The notes beneath the pieces were generated by a model that did no database searches, was not told the origin of the DNA, and saw only the letters and a list, made by a program, of their open reading frames with translations. 64,000 bases of DNA from Mycobacterium sp. 852002-51961_SCH5331710 (lineage in GTDB: Bacteria; Actinomycetota; Actinomycetes; Mycobacteriales; Mycobacteriaceae), in assembly GCF_001665535.1 (NCBI RefSeq), contig NZ_LZSQ01000113.1, positions 179,997-243,996 of the forward strand, given 5' to 3'. Below, in pieces: positions 24,064-33,140 of the stretch. The translations under genes and the position numbers were made by a program. The first letter of the stretch is position 1; each line of letters begins with the position of its first letter.

Positions 24064-24660
24064 TCAGGACTCCGGCACGAACGGATCGTCCGGGAGGACC
24101 CAGTGGCCCGGCTTCTCATCGAAGAACGGGTTGACGACCCCATGCACGTCCGGAAGCTTCTTCAGCTGCCCGGGCGGAATTCCGTAGAACGGGTTCGGGA
24201 CACCGTTGATGAACGGCGAGTTCTTCAGCTGCCCCGGCGGGATGTGCCCGTTCGGGAGCCTGAAGTAGTTGTCCACCTCAGGGAACTGCACGTCGGGCAG
24301 GTCCACATCGGGCACATTCACCTTCGGAACATCCACATCAGAGACATTCACCTTCGGAACATCCACATCAGGGACATTCACCTTGGGAACGTCCACATCG
24401 GGGACGTTCACCTGCGGAACGTTCACGTCGGGAACGTTCACAGCCGGCACGTCCACATTCGGAACGTTCACAGCCGGCACGTCCACATCGGGAGCGTGCA
24501 CAGCAGGAACGTTCACATTAGGAACGTCCAGGCCCGGAACCGGAGGCTGCGGGATGTCGATGTGCGGTTGTGCCTGTGCCAGGCCTGCGCCCAGGCCAAG
24601 CGCGCCGAGCCCGAGTGCACCGGTCATCGTGGTGGTTACTGCCAGTTTCTTGAAGTCCAT
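24064..24660 (-). CDS. secreted protein with 17 VPxV[D/N] pentapeptide repeats
   Basis: 198 residues from ATG 24660 (AAGGAG upstream). A signal peptide (MDFKKLAVTTTMTGALGLGA, Ala-rich, cleavage near AQA-Q) is followed by P-Q-P-P-V-P and then a region made of consecutive pentapeptides of the type V-P-x-V-D/N (residues about 46-129), with x mostly D, A, K, N or Q. The C-terminal part has two I-P-P-G-Q-L-K motifs, each followed by a Pro/Asn/Phe segment (NPFYG, NPFFD). No cysteine. Looks like an elongated extracellular or cell-wall protein; no known family named. It carries its own regulatory region and terminator, so it is monocistronic. Confidence 0.8.
   Translation of the reverse strand: MDFKKLAVTTTMTGALGLGALGLGAGLAQAQPHIDIPQPPVPGLDVPNVNVPAVHAPDVDVPAVNVPNVDVPAVNVPDVNVPQVNVPDVDVPKVNVPDVDVPKVNVSDVDVPKVNVPDVDLPDVQFPEVDNYFRLPNGHIPPGQLKNSPFINGVPNPFYGIPPGQLKKLPDVHGVVNPFFDEKPGHWVLPDDPFVPES
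24274..24525 (-). repeat. in-frame tandem repeats coding VPxV[D/N]
   Basis: 252 bases, 16 full units of 15 bases plus a 12-base end. Successive pairs of units form a 30-base higher order repeat at DNA level (for example GGAACATCCACATCAG and GGGACATTCACCTT alternating on the plus strand). Such arrays can expand or contract by slippage, so length may vary between strains. Confidence 0.85.
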
Positions 24661-24727
24661 TCGAAAACTCCTTCGCCTTGCGTCATCGCGACACACACCG
24701 ATTCCTCGGCGGCATCGTGTGATGTTC

Positions 24728-24763
24728 GGTTTAGGAAATTGCTTAAACCACCTGTCATAGGTG
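24728..24763. promoter_or_regulatory. two adjoining palindromes upstream of the VPxV-repeat gene
   Basis: GGTTTA (24728-24733) and TAAACC (24744-24749) form an inverted repeat with a 10-base spacer; directly beside it CACCT-GTCAT-AGGTG (24749-24763) is a perfect 5-base-arm palindrome. They lie 68-104 bases before the ATG in AT-richer DNA than the surroundings. Likely operators; the regulator is unknown. I see nothing else convincing in the 256-base gap up to mfd. Confidence 0.45.
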
Positions 24764-24916
24764 ATCGACGCCCTCGGTTTGGACGACTCCCTCGGTCAAC
24801 GGGCAAGCAACACCTTGACCCCCCGCTGTGTATGTCGGATCGGCGCGACGGCGCGTTAACAGCGCTTCTGGGTTCTGTGCCGGTGCGACAGCCCGAAATC
24901 GCACCTGACCTGGCGG

Positions 24917-27900
24917 TCAGCCGGCCGAAATCGGGCTCGAAATCAAGTCGACGCTGCCCTGTGGTTTCCCGTCCAACGCCAGGATCAGGTCGGCGACCAT
25001 CTGAACCAACTCGAGGTCGCGGATGCGCGGTGCGCCGATGCCGTCACCGGCGCGCGGGATCGGCACCTGAACCGTCGACGTGGTCGCCCGGTAGCCGGCG
25101 CTGGGGTACATCCGCTTGAGCCGCAGCTGTTGGCTATCGGCCAGCTGAAGCGGGGAGAGCCGCACCGTCGACTCCGACACCGAGCTGACCTCGGTGACGC
25201 CGTAGGCCTTCAACAGCAACCGCAGACGCGCGACGGCCACCAGGCGCCGAGCGGGTTCGGGTAGCGGGCCGTACCGGTCGACGAGTTCCTCGACGACGGC
25301 GTTCACCGCCTCCTGATCAGGGGCCGCCGCCAACCTTCGGTAACCCTCCAGCCGGAGCCGGTCGCTGCCGATGTAGTCGGGCGGCAGGTGCGCGTCGACG
25401 GGCAGATCGATCCGGACGTCCTTCGGTTCCTCCGGTGCGGCAACGGTTTCCCCGTCCGCGGCGGCGCGGTAGGCCTCGACGGCTTCACCCACCAGACGCA
25501 CATAGAGATCGAATCCGACACCGGCGACGTGCCCGGACTGTTCGGCACCGAGCACGTTGCCGGCACCGCGAATCTCCAAGTCCTTCATGGCCACTGCCAT
25601 GCCCGCACCGAGTTCGTTGTTCTGCGCGATGGTGGCCAGCCGGTCGTAGGCGGTCTCGGTGAGCGGAACCTCCGGCGGATACAGGAAATACGCATAGCCG
25701 CGTTCCCGGCTGCGACCGACCCGGCCCCTGAGCTGATGCAGCTGCGACAGCCCGAAAGTATCGGCGCGCTCGACGATCAATGTGTTGGCGTTGGAGATGT
25801 CCAGGCCGGTCTCGACGATCGTCGTGCAGACCAGGATGTCGTATTCGCGATTCCAGAAGCCCTCGACCGTGCGCTCGAGTTGTTCCTCGGGCATCTGGCC
25901 GTGCGCGACGACGACGCGCGCCTCGGGCACCAACGCCGAAACACGTGCGGCCACTTGGTCGATGGACCGCACCCTGTTGTGGATGTAGAACGCCTGCCCG
26001 TCGCGCAACAGTTCGCGGCGAAGCGCGGCGGCGATCTGTTTGTCGTCGTGGGGCCCGACGTAGGTCAGCACCGGATAGCGCTCCTCGGGCGGCGTGAGGA
26101 TGGTCGACATCTCGCGGATACCTGCGAGGCTCATCTCCAGCGTGCGAGGGATCGGGGTGGCGCTCATGGTCAGCACATCGACGTGGGTACGCAGCGACTT
26201 GATGTGCTCCTTGTGCTCGACGCCGAAACGCTGTTCCTCGTCGACCACGATCAGGCCGAGGTCCTTCCAGGTCACTCCGGTCTGCAGCAGGCGGTGCGTG
26301 CCGATCACGATGTCGACGCTGCCGTCCTTCATGCCCTCGAGCACCGCGCGCGACTCGGCCGGGTCGGTGAACCGCGACAGGCCCTTGACGGTGACGGGGA
26401 ACCCCGCCATCCGCTCGGAGAAGGTCTGCAGATGCTGGTCGGCCAGCAGCGTCGTCGGCACCAGCACCGCGACCTGCTTTCCGTCCTGCACCGCCTTGAA
26501 CGCCGCCCGCACCGCGATCTCGGTCTTGCCGTAGCCCACGTCGCCGCAGATCACCCGGTCCATCGGGATGGGCTTTTCCATGTCACCCTTGACCTCGGTG
26601 ATCGCGGTCAGCTGGTCGACGGTCTCGGTGAAGCCGAACGCGTCCTCCATCTCGGCCTGCCACGGGCTGTCGGGTGAGAACGCATGGCCGGGCGAGGCCT
26701 GTCGTTTGGCGTACAGCGACACCAGTTCGGCCGCGATCTCGCGAACTGCGCGGCGCGCCTTGGTCTTTGTGTTCGTCCAGTCGCTGCCGCCCAGCCGCGA
26801 CAGCGTCGGCGACTCCCCACCGACGTAGCGGGAAAGCTGGTCCAGCGAGTCCATCGGCACATAGAGCTTGTCGGTGCCGCCGCCGCGTTTGGATGACGCG
26901 TATTCCAGCACCAGGTACTCGCGGCGGGCACCGCCGACGACGCGTTCGGTCATCTCGACGAAGCGTCCGATGCCGTGTTGGTCGTGCACCACCAGGTCAC
27001 CTGCGGTGAGCGCCAGCGGGTCAACGACGTTGCGCCGCTTGGCCGCAAGCCGTTTTCCTTCGGTGGCTGTCGCGCGGTTGCCGGTGAGGTCGGTCTCGGT
27101 GATCACCACCAGCTTCGCGCCCGGAATCACGACACCGTCGTGCAGTGGGCCCTTGAGCACGCCGACGACGCCGTCCTTGAGTGAGCCGCCGGACTCCAAA
27201 AGCCCTGCGGGGACGTCGGATTCGGCGAGCTGCTCGACGACGCGCTGCGCGGTGCCAGCGCCGGGCGTGACGACGGCGGCACAACCGCCGGTCGCGACGT
27301 GGGCGCGCAGCATGGCGAAGATTTCACCGATGCTGGCTTGCGAACCCCGCGCCGACGGTGCGGGCCTGATGTCCACCTCGAAGCCGGCTTCGTCGGACAA
27401 CTGGCTCAGCGTCCACCAGGGATGCCCGCCCTCGCGGGCCGCGGCGCGTGCGTCGTCGAGATCGACGAAGCCCGACGCCCCAAGCGCCTCGAGGTCGATC
27501 GGGGCGTCACCGCCCACCGCCGCGCTCGACCAGGACGCCTCCAGAAACTCGCGGCCCGTCTTGATCAGGTCGGCGGCCCGAGTGCGCACCTTCTCCGGAT
27601 CGCAGATCAGCAGCGGCATATCCGCCGGAAGGAGATCCGACAGCGTCGCCAACTCGGTGGGACGCAGCAGCGGAAGCAACGCCTCCATCCCGTCGACGGG
27701 GATCCCCTCGGAGAGCTTGGCCAGCATGTCGGGCACGCTGCCGGGAAGGGTGTTCTCCTGCGCGGGATGCTCGCGGGCGAGTTCAACGGCCCGTGTCCGG
27801 ACGTCCTCGGTCAGCAGCACTTCGCGGCACGGCACGGCGATCACGGTGTCAACGCCGATCTCCGGGATCGACCGCTGGTCGGCGACGGAGAACATCCGCA

Positions 27901-28552
27901 TCTCGGAGACCTCGTCGCCCCAGAACTCGATGCGGACCGGATGCTCGTAGGTCGGCGGGAACAGGTCGAGAATGCCGCCGCGCACCGCGAATTCGCCGCG
28001 CTTGCCGACCATGTCGACGCGGGTGTAGGCGAGCTCGACGAGCCGTTCGATCAGCGAGTCGAACTCGGCCTCCACGCCGGCCGTCAGCGTCACCGGTTCG
28101 ACGTCGGCCACGTCGGGCGCCATGGGTTGCAGCAACGACCGCGCGGTGGTGACCACCACCCGCAGCGGCGGCCCGAGCCGGGCGTCGTCGGGGTGGGTCA
28201 GCCTGCGCAACAACATGAGCCGCGCACCGACGGTGTCGACACCCGGTGAGAGCCGTTCGTGCGGCAGCGTCTCCCACGAGGGGAACATCGCGACGGCGTC
28301 GCCGAACACGCCGCGCAGTTCAGCGGTCAGATCGTCGGCTTCGCGCCCGGTCGCGGTGACGACGACCAACGGCGAAGCCTGCGCGATCGCAGACGCGACG
28401 AAGACCCGGGCGGCGGCCGGGCCGATGATGGCGAGATCGGCGGGCTTGTCGGCGGCACGGCGCGAGATCTCGTTCAGGGAGGGATCTCGTAGCGCCAGTT
28501 CGACAAGCCCGGCGATCGGGGTTGGGACAGACAGGGTCCCCGATGCGGTCAT
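24917..28552 (-). CDS. mfd: transcription-repair coupling factor Mfd
   Basis: 1211 residues from the ATG after GAAGG. Displaces RNA polymerase stalled at DNA damage and recruits UvrA. Domains in order: UvrB-like N-terminal module (PHERLSPGVDTVGARLMLLR), RNA polymerase-interacting domain (DLVVHDQHGIGRFVEM), SF2 translocase with Walker A GDVGYGKTEIAVRAAF and DEEQ motif VDEEQRFGVEHKE, MSATPIPRTLEMS, then QLHQLRGRVGRS and the C-terminal domain. Length matches the family. Confidence 0.96.
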   Translation of the reverse strand: MTASGTLSVPTPIAGLVELALRDPSLNEISRRAADKPADLAIIGPAAARVFVASAIAQASPLVVVTATGREADDLTAELRGVFGDAVAMFPSWETLPHERLSPGVDTVGARLMLLRRLTHPDDARLGPPLRVVVTTARSLLQPMAPDVADVEPVTLTAGVEAEFDSLIERLVELAYTRVDMVGKRGEFAVRGGILDLFPPTYEHPVRIEFWGDEVSEMRMFSVADQRSIPEIGVDTVIAVPCREVLLTEDVRTRAVELAREHPAQENTLPGSVPDMLAKLSEGIPVDGMEALLPLLRPTELATLSDLLPADMPLLICDPEKVRTRAADLIKTGREFLEASWSSAAVGGDAPIDLEALGASGFVDLDDARAAAREGGHPWWTLSQLSDEAGFEVDIRPAPSARGSQASIGEIFAMLRAHVATGGCAAVVTPGAGTAQRVVEQLAESDVPAGLLESGGSLKDGVVGVLKGPLHDGVVIPGAKLVVITETDLTGNRATATEGKRLAAKRRNVVDPLALTAGDLVVHDQHGIGRFVEMTERVVGGARREYLVLEYASSKRGGGTDKLYVPMDSLDQLSRYVGGESPTLSRLGGSDWTNTKTKARRAVREIAAELVSLYAKRQASPGHAFSPDSPWQAEMEDAFGFTETVDQLTAITEVKGDMEKPIPMDRVICGDVGYGKTEIAVRAAFKAVQDGKQVAVLVPTTLLADQHLQTFSERMAGFPVTVKGLSRFTDPAESRAVLEGMKDGSVDIVIGTHRLLQTGVTWKDLGLIVVDEEQRFGVEHKEHIKSLRTHVDVLTMSATPIPRTLEMSLAGIREMSTILTPPEERYPVLTYVGPHDDKQIAAALRRELLRDGQAFYIHNRVRSIDQVAARVSALVPEARVVVAHGQMPEEQLERTVEGFWNREYDILVCTTIVETGLDISNANTLIVERADTFGLSQLHQLRGRVGRSRERGYAYFLYPPEVPLTETAYDRLATIAQNNELGAGMAVAMKDLEIRGAGNVLGAEQSGHVAGVGFDLYVRLVGEAVEAYRAAADGETVAAPEEPKDVRIDLPVDAHLPPDYIGSDRLRLEGYRRLAAAPDQEAVNAVVEELVDRYGPLPEPARRLVAVARLRLLLKAYGVTEVSSVSESTVRLSPLQLADSQQLRLKRMYPSAGYRATTSTVQVPIPRAGDGIGAPRIRDLELVQMVADLILALDGKPQGSVDLISSPISAG

Positions 28553-28628
28553 GATGCCTTCCATCGTAGGCAAGCGCCGAAAAGCTTGCCGCGACGAGGG
28601 TTTGCCGGATCCAGAGACGAGATCTGCG

Positions 28629-29276
28629 TCACTCGTCGAGCAACAGTGGATCGTTCTCCAGATGCATCAGCCCGTTCCAGCAGAGGTTGACCAGATGCGC
28701 GGCGACGACCTCTTTCTTCGGCTCGCGCACGTCGAGCCACCACTGCGCGGTCATCGACACCGAGCCGACCAAGGCCTGCGCGTACAGCGGCGCCATCTCC
28801 GGGTCCAGTCCCCTGCGGGAGAAATCCCCGGCCAGGATCGAGGACACCTGGTTGACGGCCTCGTTCAGCAGCGTCGAATAGGTGCTGCCGGAGGTGATCG
28901 ACGCCGGGGAGTCGCGGATCAGGATGCGGAAACCGTCGGTGCGCTCGTCGACGTAGGTCAGCAGGGCGAGCGCGACGCGTTCGATGCGCAGCCTCGAGCG
29001 GTTGTTGGTCATCCGGGTCAGCGACGAGGTGATGCCGTCGAGCAACGCCGACATCTCGCGGTCGACGACCACCGCGTACAGGCCCTCCTTGCCGCCGAAG
29101 TGTTCGTAGACGACGGGTTTGGAGACGTTGGCGCGCTGCGCGATCTCCTCGATCGAGGTGCCTTCGTAGCCGCGCTCGGCGAAGAGCCTGCGCGCGACCT
29201 CGATGAGTTGGTGGCGCCGCTCGGCGCCGGTCATGCGCGCCCGCGGTGCTTTGACCTCCTTGTCGAGTGCTGCCAC
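28629..29276 (-). CDS. TetR-family transcriptional regulator (Rv1019-like)
   Basis: 215 residues from GTG 29276; an internal ATG (29234, M-T-G-A-E-R-R) would give 201 residues and corresponds to the start I recall for the M. tuberculosis protein. Helix-turn-helix: TSIEEIAQRANVSKPVVYEHFGGKEGLY, typical TetR; the ligand domain is broad (FRILIRDSPASITSG, AQWWLDVREPKKEVVAAHL). GTG sits 7 bases after a TAACCT -10 element, so a leaderless message is possible. Divergent from tRNA-Gln and glmU. Confidence 0.85.
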   Translation of the reverse strand: MAALDKEVKAPRARMTGAERRHQLIEVARRLFAERGYEGTSIEEIAQRANVSKPVVYEHFGGKEGLYAVVVDREMSALLDGITSSLTRMTNNRSRLRIERVALALLTYVDERTDGFRILIRDSPASITSGSTYSTLLNEAVNQVSSILAGDFSRRGLDPEMAPLYAQALVGSVSMTAQWWLDVREPKKEVVAAHLVNLCWNGLMHLENDPLLLDE

Positions 29277-29283
29277 GGTTATC

Positions 29284-29289
29284 AGGTTA
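29284..29289 (-). promoter_or_regulatory. -10 element for a leaderless TetR message
   Basis: Reads TAACCT on the minus strand, followed by 7 bases and then the GTG start. No ribosome binding site is visible in the 20 bases before the GTG. Confidence 0.45.
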
Positions 29290-29332
29290 GATGGCCTGCG
29301 GCCGCGGTGGACTAGCATCACGAGTTGATCAT

Positions 29333-29404
29333 TCCGTCGTGGTGTAATCGGCAGCACCTCTGATTTTGGTTCAGATAGTTCAGGTTCGAGTCCTGGCGAC
29401 GGAG
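29333..29404 (+). tRNA. tRNA-Gln (anticodon TTG)
   Basis: Cloverleaf folded by hand: acceptor TCCGTCG with CGACGGA, D stem GTG/CAC, anticodon stem TCTGA/TCAGA with loop TTTTGGT (anticodon TTG, reads CAA/CAG), T arm TCAGG-TTCGAGT-CCTGG and discriminator G. CCA is not encoded. It stands between the TetR gene and glmU. Confidence 0.95.
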
Positions 29405-29470
29405 CAGCGAGCGAGACCGCGTCACCAGCGAGTCGCGTATGAATTGCACATCCGATAGGCAGGAGACCGG

Positions 29471-30958
29471 ATGACGGCAGCCACCGACACCGCGGTGGTC
29501 GTTCTGGCGGCCGGCGCGGGGACCCGGATGCGCTCCGACACCCCGAAAGTGCTGCACACGCTGGCGGGCCGCACCATGCTCGCGCACGCGCTGCGGGCCG
29601 TTGCCAAGGCCGCGCCCCAGCACGTCGTCGTGGTCGTCGGCAAGGACCGCGACCAGGTGACGCCCGAGGTGGAGCGACTGGCCGCCGAGCTGGGCCGTCC
29701 CATCGACACCGCGACGCAGGAACAGCAGCTGGGCACCGGGCACGCCGTGCTGTGCGGCCTGACGGCGCTTCCGGCCGACTTCGCCGGGACCGTGGTGGTG
29801 ACCTCGGGCGACGTGCCCCTGCTCGACGCCGACACGCTGACCGAGCTGGTCAGCACGCACACCGCCCGGCCTGCCGCGGCAACCGTGCTGACAACGGCGC
29901 TGCCCGACCCGACCGGATACGGACGTGTCCTGCGTACCTCGGACGGCGGCGAGCTGCTCGGCATCGTCGAGCAGGCCGACGCCACCCCCGAACAGCAGGC
30001 CATCACCGAGGTCAACGCAGGGGTGTACGCGTTCGACGGACCCGTACTGCGCTCCGCGCTGAGCCGTCTGAGCTCGGACAACGCCCAGCAGGAGCAGTAC
30101 CTGACCGACGTCGTCTCGATCGTGCGGTCCGACGGGCACGTGGTGCTGTCCCAACACGTCGACGATTCGATGCTGGTCGCGGGCGTCAACGATCGCGTGC
30201 AGCTGGCCGAGCTGAGCGCCGAGCTGAACCGGCGCATCGTCGCCGCCCACCAGCGGGCCGGGGTGACGGTCATCGACCCCGCCACCACCTGGATCGACGT
30301 CGACGTGACCATCGGCCGCGACACCGTCGTCAAACCGGGCACCCAGCTACTCGACGGCACCCGCGTCGGCGGGCGCTGTGAGATCGGGCCGGACACCACG
30401 CTGGCCGACGTGACCGTCGGTGACGGTGCGACGGTGTGCCGTACGCACGGCAGTTCCTCGGTGATCGGGGACGGCGCGTCGGTCGGACCGTTCACCTACC
30501 TGCGGCCGGGCACAGTGCTGGGCGCCGACGGCAAGCTGGGCGCCTTCGTCGAGACGAAGAACGCGACGATCGGCACCGGCACCAAGGTGCCGCACCTGAC
30601 CTACGTCGGCGACGCCGACATCGGCGAACACAGCAACATCGGAGCGTCGAGCGTCTTCGTCAACTACGACGGCGAGACCAAGAGCCGCACCAAGATCGGC
30701 TCGCACGTCCGCACCGGGTCGGACACGATGTTCGTCGCACCGGTGACCATCGGCGACGGGGCCTACACCGGCGCGGGGACCGTCGTGCGCGACGACGTGC
30801 CGCCCGGCGCGCTCGCGATCTCGGCTGGTCCGCAGCGAAACATCGAGGGCTGGGTGGCGCGCAAACGACCCGGGTCGGCGTCGGCCCGCGCCGCGGAACA
30901 GGCGACCGGCCGCGACGAGGGCGAACGGCCCGACAAGGACACCGCCGAGCCACAGTGA
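29471..30958 (+). CDS. glmU: bifunctional UDP-GlcNAc pyrophosphorylase / GlcN-1-P acetyltransferase
   Basis: 495 residues with GGCAGGAG before the ATG. Makes UDP-GlcNAc for peptidoglycan. The N-terminal uridyltransferase has VVVLAAGAGTRMRSDTPKVLH and QLGTGHAV, EVNAGVYAF; the C-terminal half is a left-handed beta helix (hexad repeats IGPDTTLADVTVGDGATV), with acetyltransferase residues in NATIGTGTKVPHLTYVGD and VNYDGETKSRT. A disordered tail of about 40 residues follows, usual for mycobacteria. Same order (glmU, prs) as in M. tuberculosis. Confidence 0.96.
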   Translation: MTAATDTAVVVLAAGAGTRMRSDTPKVLHTLAGRTMLAHALRAVAKAAPQHVVVVVGKDRDQVTPEVERLAAELGRPIDTATQEQQLGTGHAVLCGLTALPADFAGTVVVTSGDVPLLDADTLTELVSTHTARPAAATVLTTALPDPTGYGRVLRTSDGGELLGIVEQADATPEQQAITEVNAGVYAFDGPVLRSALSRLSSDNAQQEQYLTDVVSIVRSDGHVVLSQHVDDSMLVAGVNDRVQLAELSAELNRRIVAAHQRAGVTVIDPATTWIDVDVTIGRDTVVKPGTQLLDGTRVGGRCEIGPDTTLADVTVGDGATVCRTHGSSSVIGDGASVGPFTYLRPGTVLGADGKLGAFVETKNATIGTGTKVPHLTYVGDADIGEHSNIGASSVFVNYDGETKSRTKIGSHVRTGSDTMFVAPVTIGDGAYTGAGTVVRDDVPPGALAISAGPQRNIEGWVARKRPGSASARAAEQATGRDEGERPDKDTAEPQ

Positions 30959-31056
30959 TCGCCCCCGGCCGTTCACAATCTGGCCACCCGGGCACGGGCG
31001 ACGCGTCACCCTACGTAGGATTAGCCGGTATCGATCCCCGACCTTGAGGGCGCACT

Positions 31057-32037
31057 GTGGGCACCGAGTGGACCGACAATCGCAAAAACTTGATGTTGTT
31101 CTCGGGTCGGGCACACCCCGAACTCGCGGAGCAGGTCGCCAAGGAGCTCGACGTGCCCGTGACGGCGCAGACCGCGCGGGACTTCGCCAACGGCGAGATC
31201 TTCGTCCGGTTCGACGAATCCGTTCGCGGCTGCGACGCGTTCGTGCTGCAGAGCCATCCGGCGCCGCTGAACGAGCACCTGATGGAACAGCTGATCATGC
31301 TCGACGCGCTCAAGCGCGGCAGTGCCAAGCGGATCACCGCGATCCTGCCGTTCTATCCGTACGCACGGCAGGACAAGAAGCACCGCGGACGTGAACCGAT
31401 CTCGGCGCGACTGGTCGCCGACCTGCTCAAGACGGCGGGCGCGGACCGGATCGTCACCGTCGACCTGCACACCGACCAGATCCAGGGCTTCTTCGACGGC
31501 CCGGTCGACCACATGCGCGCGCAGAAACTGCTCACCGGGTACATCGCCGAGCACTACGCCGATCACGATATGGTCGTCGTGTCGCCGGACTCCGGCCGGG
31601 TCCGCGTCGCCGAGAAGTGGGCCGACTCCCTGGGCGGCGTCCCCCTCGCCTTTATCCATAAGACCCGCGACCCGCTGAAGCCCAACGAGGTGGTGTCCAA
31701 TCGCGTCGTCGGCGACGTGCGGGGCAAGACCTGTGTGCTGACCGACGACATGATCGACACCGGCGGCACCATCGCCGGCGCGGTCAAACTGCTCAAACAG
31801 GACGGTGCGGGCGACGTGATCATCGCGGCGACCCACGGCGTGCTCTCCGATCCCGCGCGGGAACGGCTCGCCGATTCGGGGGCGTGCGAGGTGATCGTCA
31901 CCAACACGCTGCCGATCGGCGAGGACAAGCGCTTCCCGCAGTTGACCGTGCTGTCGATCGCGCCGCTGTTGGCGAACACGATCCGCGCGGTGTTCGACAA
32001 CGGTTCTGTCACAAGTCTTTTCGATGGGTCGGCGTAA
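31057..32037 (+). CDS. prs: ribose-phosphate pyrophosphokinase (PRPP synthetase)
   Basis: 326 residues from a GTG with GAGGG 7-11 bases upstream. Makes PRPP from ribose 5-phosphate and ATP, feeding nucleotide, histidine and decaprenyl-phosphoarabinose synthesis. Class I motifs: ANGEIFVRF, ILPFYPYARQDKKHRGREPI (flexible loop), TVDLHTDQIQGFF, VVSPDSGRVRVAEKW and the PRPP loop VLTDDMIDTGGTIAGA. The stop TAA is immediately followed by the arsC-like ATG. Confidence 0.96.
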   Translation: MGTEWTDNRKNLMLFSGRAHPELAEQVAKELDVPVTAQTARDFANGEIFVRFDESVRGCDAFVLQSHPAPLNEHLMEQLIMLDALKRGSAKRITAILPFYPYARQDKKHRGREPISARLVADLLKTAGADRIVTVDLHTDQIQGFFDGPVDHMRAQKLLTGYIAEHYADHDMVVVSPDSGRVRVAEKWADSLGGVPLAFIHKTRDPLKPNEVVSNRVVGDVRGKTCVLTDDMIDTGGTIAGAVKLLKQDGAGDVIIAATHGVLSDPARERLADSGACEVIVTNTLPIGEDKRFPQLTVLSIAPLLANTIRAVFDNGSVTSLFDGSA

Positions 32038-32382
32038 ATGGCGGACAATGTCATCTATCATAACCCCAAGTGCTCGACCTCGCGTAAGACGCTTGATCTG
32101 TTGCGTGAGAACGGGATCGAACCCGAGATCGTCCAGTACCTGAAGACGCCGCCGACACGCGCCGAGCTGGAGAAGATGATCGCGGACGCCGGCATCGAGG
32201 TGCGGGCCGCCGTGCGCAAGAAGGAGTCGCTGTACCGCGAGCTCGGGTTGGCGGATGCATCCGACGACGAACTGCTCGACGCGATGGTCGCGAATCCGAT
32301 CCTGATCGAGCGGCCCTTCGTCGTCACCTCGAAGGGCACCCGCCTGGCCCGGCCGATCGACACGGTGCGCGAAATTCTGTGA
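32038..32382 (+). CDS. ArsC-family thioredoxin-fold reductase (arsenate reductase-like)
   Basis: 114 residues; begins at the base after the prs stop. ArsC fold: YHNPKCSTSRKTLDLL with Cys12 as nucleophile, VRKKESLYRELGL, and IERPFVVTSKGTRLARP containing the Arg residues that bind arsenate in true ArsC. Glutaredoxin-linked arsenate reductases and the related YfgD proteins look alike; with no ars genes nearby, arsenate detoxification is not certain. Stop overlaps lpqT (GTGA). Confidence 0.8.
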   Translation: MADNVIYHNPKCSTSRKTLDLLRENGIEPEIVQYLKTPPTRAELEKMIADAGIEVRAAVRKKESLYRELGLADASDDELLDAMVANPILIERPFVVTSKGTRLARPIDTVREIL

Positions 32383-33059
32383 CACGCCGGGGCTTTGCGC
32401 TTCTGGCCGGTGCGGTGGCGGTCATCGGCACGACCGCCGTGTCCGCCTGTGGCACCGAACCGCCCAACTACCAGTCGGTGTGGTCGACGTCGTCGTCGCC
32501 GACGTCCACCGAAGCGTCCGGCGACCAGAAGCCGGTTCCCATCGCGACTTTCCTGGAACGGGCAGGCGTGAAGGGCCAGCCCGTCTTCCCCGAGAAGCTC
32601 ACCGACCTGACGGTGTCGTATCCGACGCCCGCGGGTTGGCAGCCGTACTTCAACACGAACTTCGCACCCGGCACCAGGGTGATCGCCAAGGGCGAGACCT
32701 ATCCGATCGCGATGCTGGTGGTGATGAAGCTGACCGGTGACTTCGATCCGCGGGAGGCGATCAAGCACGGGTACGTCGACGCCGAGATGTCGCAGAACTT
32801 CAAGCGCCTCAACGCGTCCATGGACGACTTCAAAGGTTTCCCGTCGGCGATGATCGAGGGCAGCTACGACCTGAACGGCGCCCGGATGCACAGCTACAAC
32901 CGCATCGTGATCGCGACCGGCGCACCGCCCGCCAAGCAGCGCTATCTCGTCCAGTTCACGGTGACGGGGTATGCGGACAAGGCGGTCGAGGAGGCCCCCG
33001 ACATCGAGAAGATCATCGGCGGCTTCAATGTCGCGATCCCCAAGCCGCCGCCGAAGTAA
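32379..33059 (+). CDS. lpqT: lipoprotein LpqT
   Basis: 226 residues from a GTG overlapping the previous stop. Signal peptide with lipobox V-S-A-C (Cys24), a Ser/Thr-rich linker, and a beta-rich domain of the LpqT/LpqN type (LTVSYPTPAGWQPYF, PIAMLVVMKLTGDFDP, SYNRIVIATG). These mycobacterial lipoproteins sit on the periplasmic face; function unknown. Synteny with M. tuberculosis (prs, lpqT, rplY, pth) supports the name. Confidence 0.88.
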   Translation: MTRRGFALLAGAVAVIGTTAVSACGTEPPNYQSVWSTSSSPTSTEASGDQKPVPIATFLERAGVKGQPVFPEKLTDLTVSYPTPAGWQPYFNTNFAPGTRVIAKGETYPIAMLVVMKLTGDFDPREAIKHGYVDAEMSQNFKRLNASMDDFKGFPSAMIEGSYDLNGARMHSYNRIVIATGAPPAKQRYLVQFTVTGYADKAVEEAPDIEKIIGGFNVAIPKPPPK

Positions 33060-33134
33060 CTCGCCCCGCGAAACTGTATTCCAGCAGCGAAAGTGCGAGT
33101 GAAGGCCTGCAGGAATACAGTTTCGCGGGGTGAG
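33060..33134. repeat. long palindromic element, copy A
   Basis: Arms of 23 bases (33060-33082 and 33112-33134) pair with a single mismatch near the outer end; beyond an A/A mismatch, four further pairs (GCAG/CTGC) bring the stem to 27 pairs, leaving a 19-base loop (CGAAAGTGCGAGTGAAGGC). It fills the gap between the convergent genes lpqT and the AbiEi/DUF559-type gene, so it could also act as a two-way terminator. Copy B lies at 34021. Confidence 0.9.
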
Positions 33135-33140
33135 ATACGA

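Noticed and set aside
24269..24760. Plus-strand frame of S-T-S-G-T-F-T repeats opposite the VPxV gene
   Set aside because: It is the complement of the tandem repeats; it lacks a signal peptide and a ribosome binding site, while the minus-strand gene has both.
25388..28249. Several 300-430-codon plus-strand frames opposite mfd
   Set aside because: All are antisense to the Mfd protein, which is supported over its full length.
29333..29404. tRNA-Gln as an integration site of a mobile element
   Set aside because: No integrase gene and no repeat of the tRNA 3' end found within the window; flanking genes are in the conserved order.
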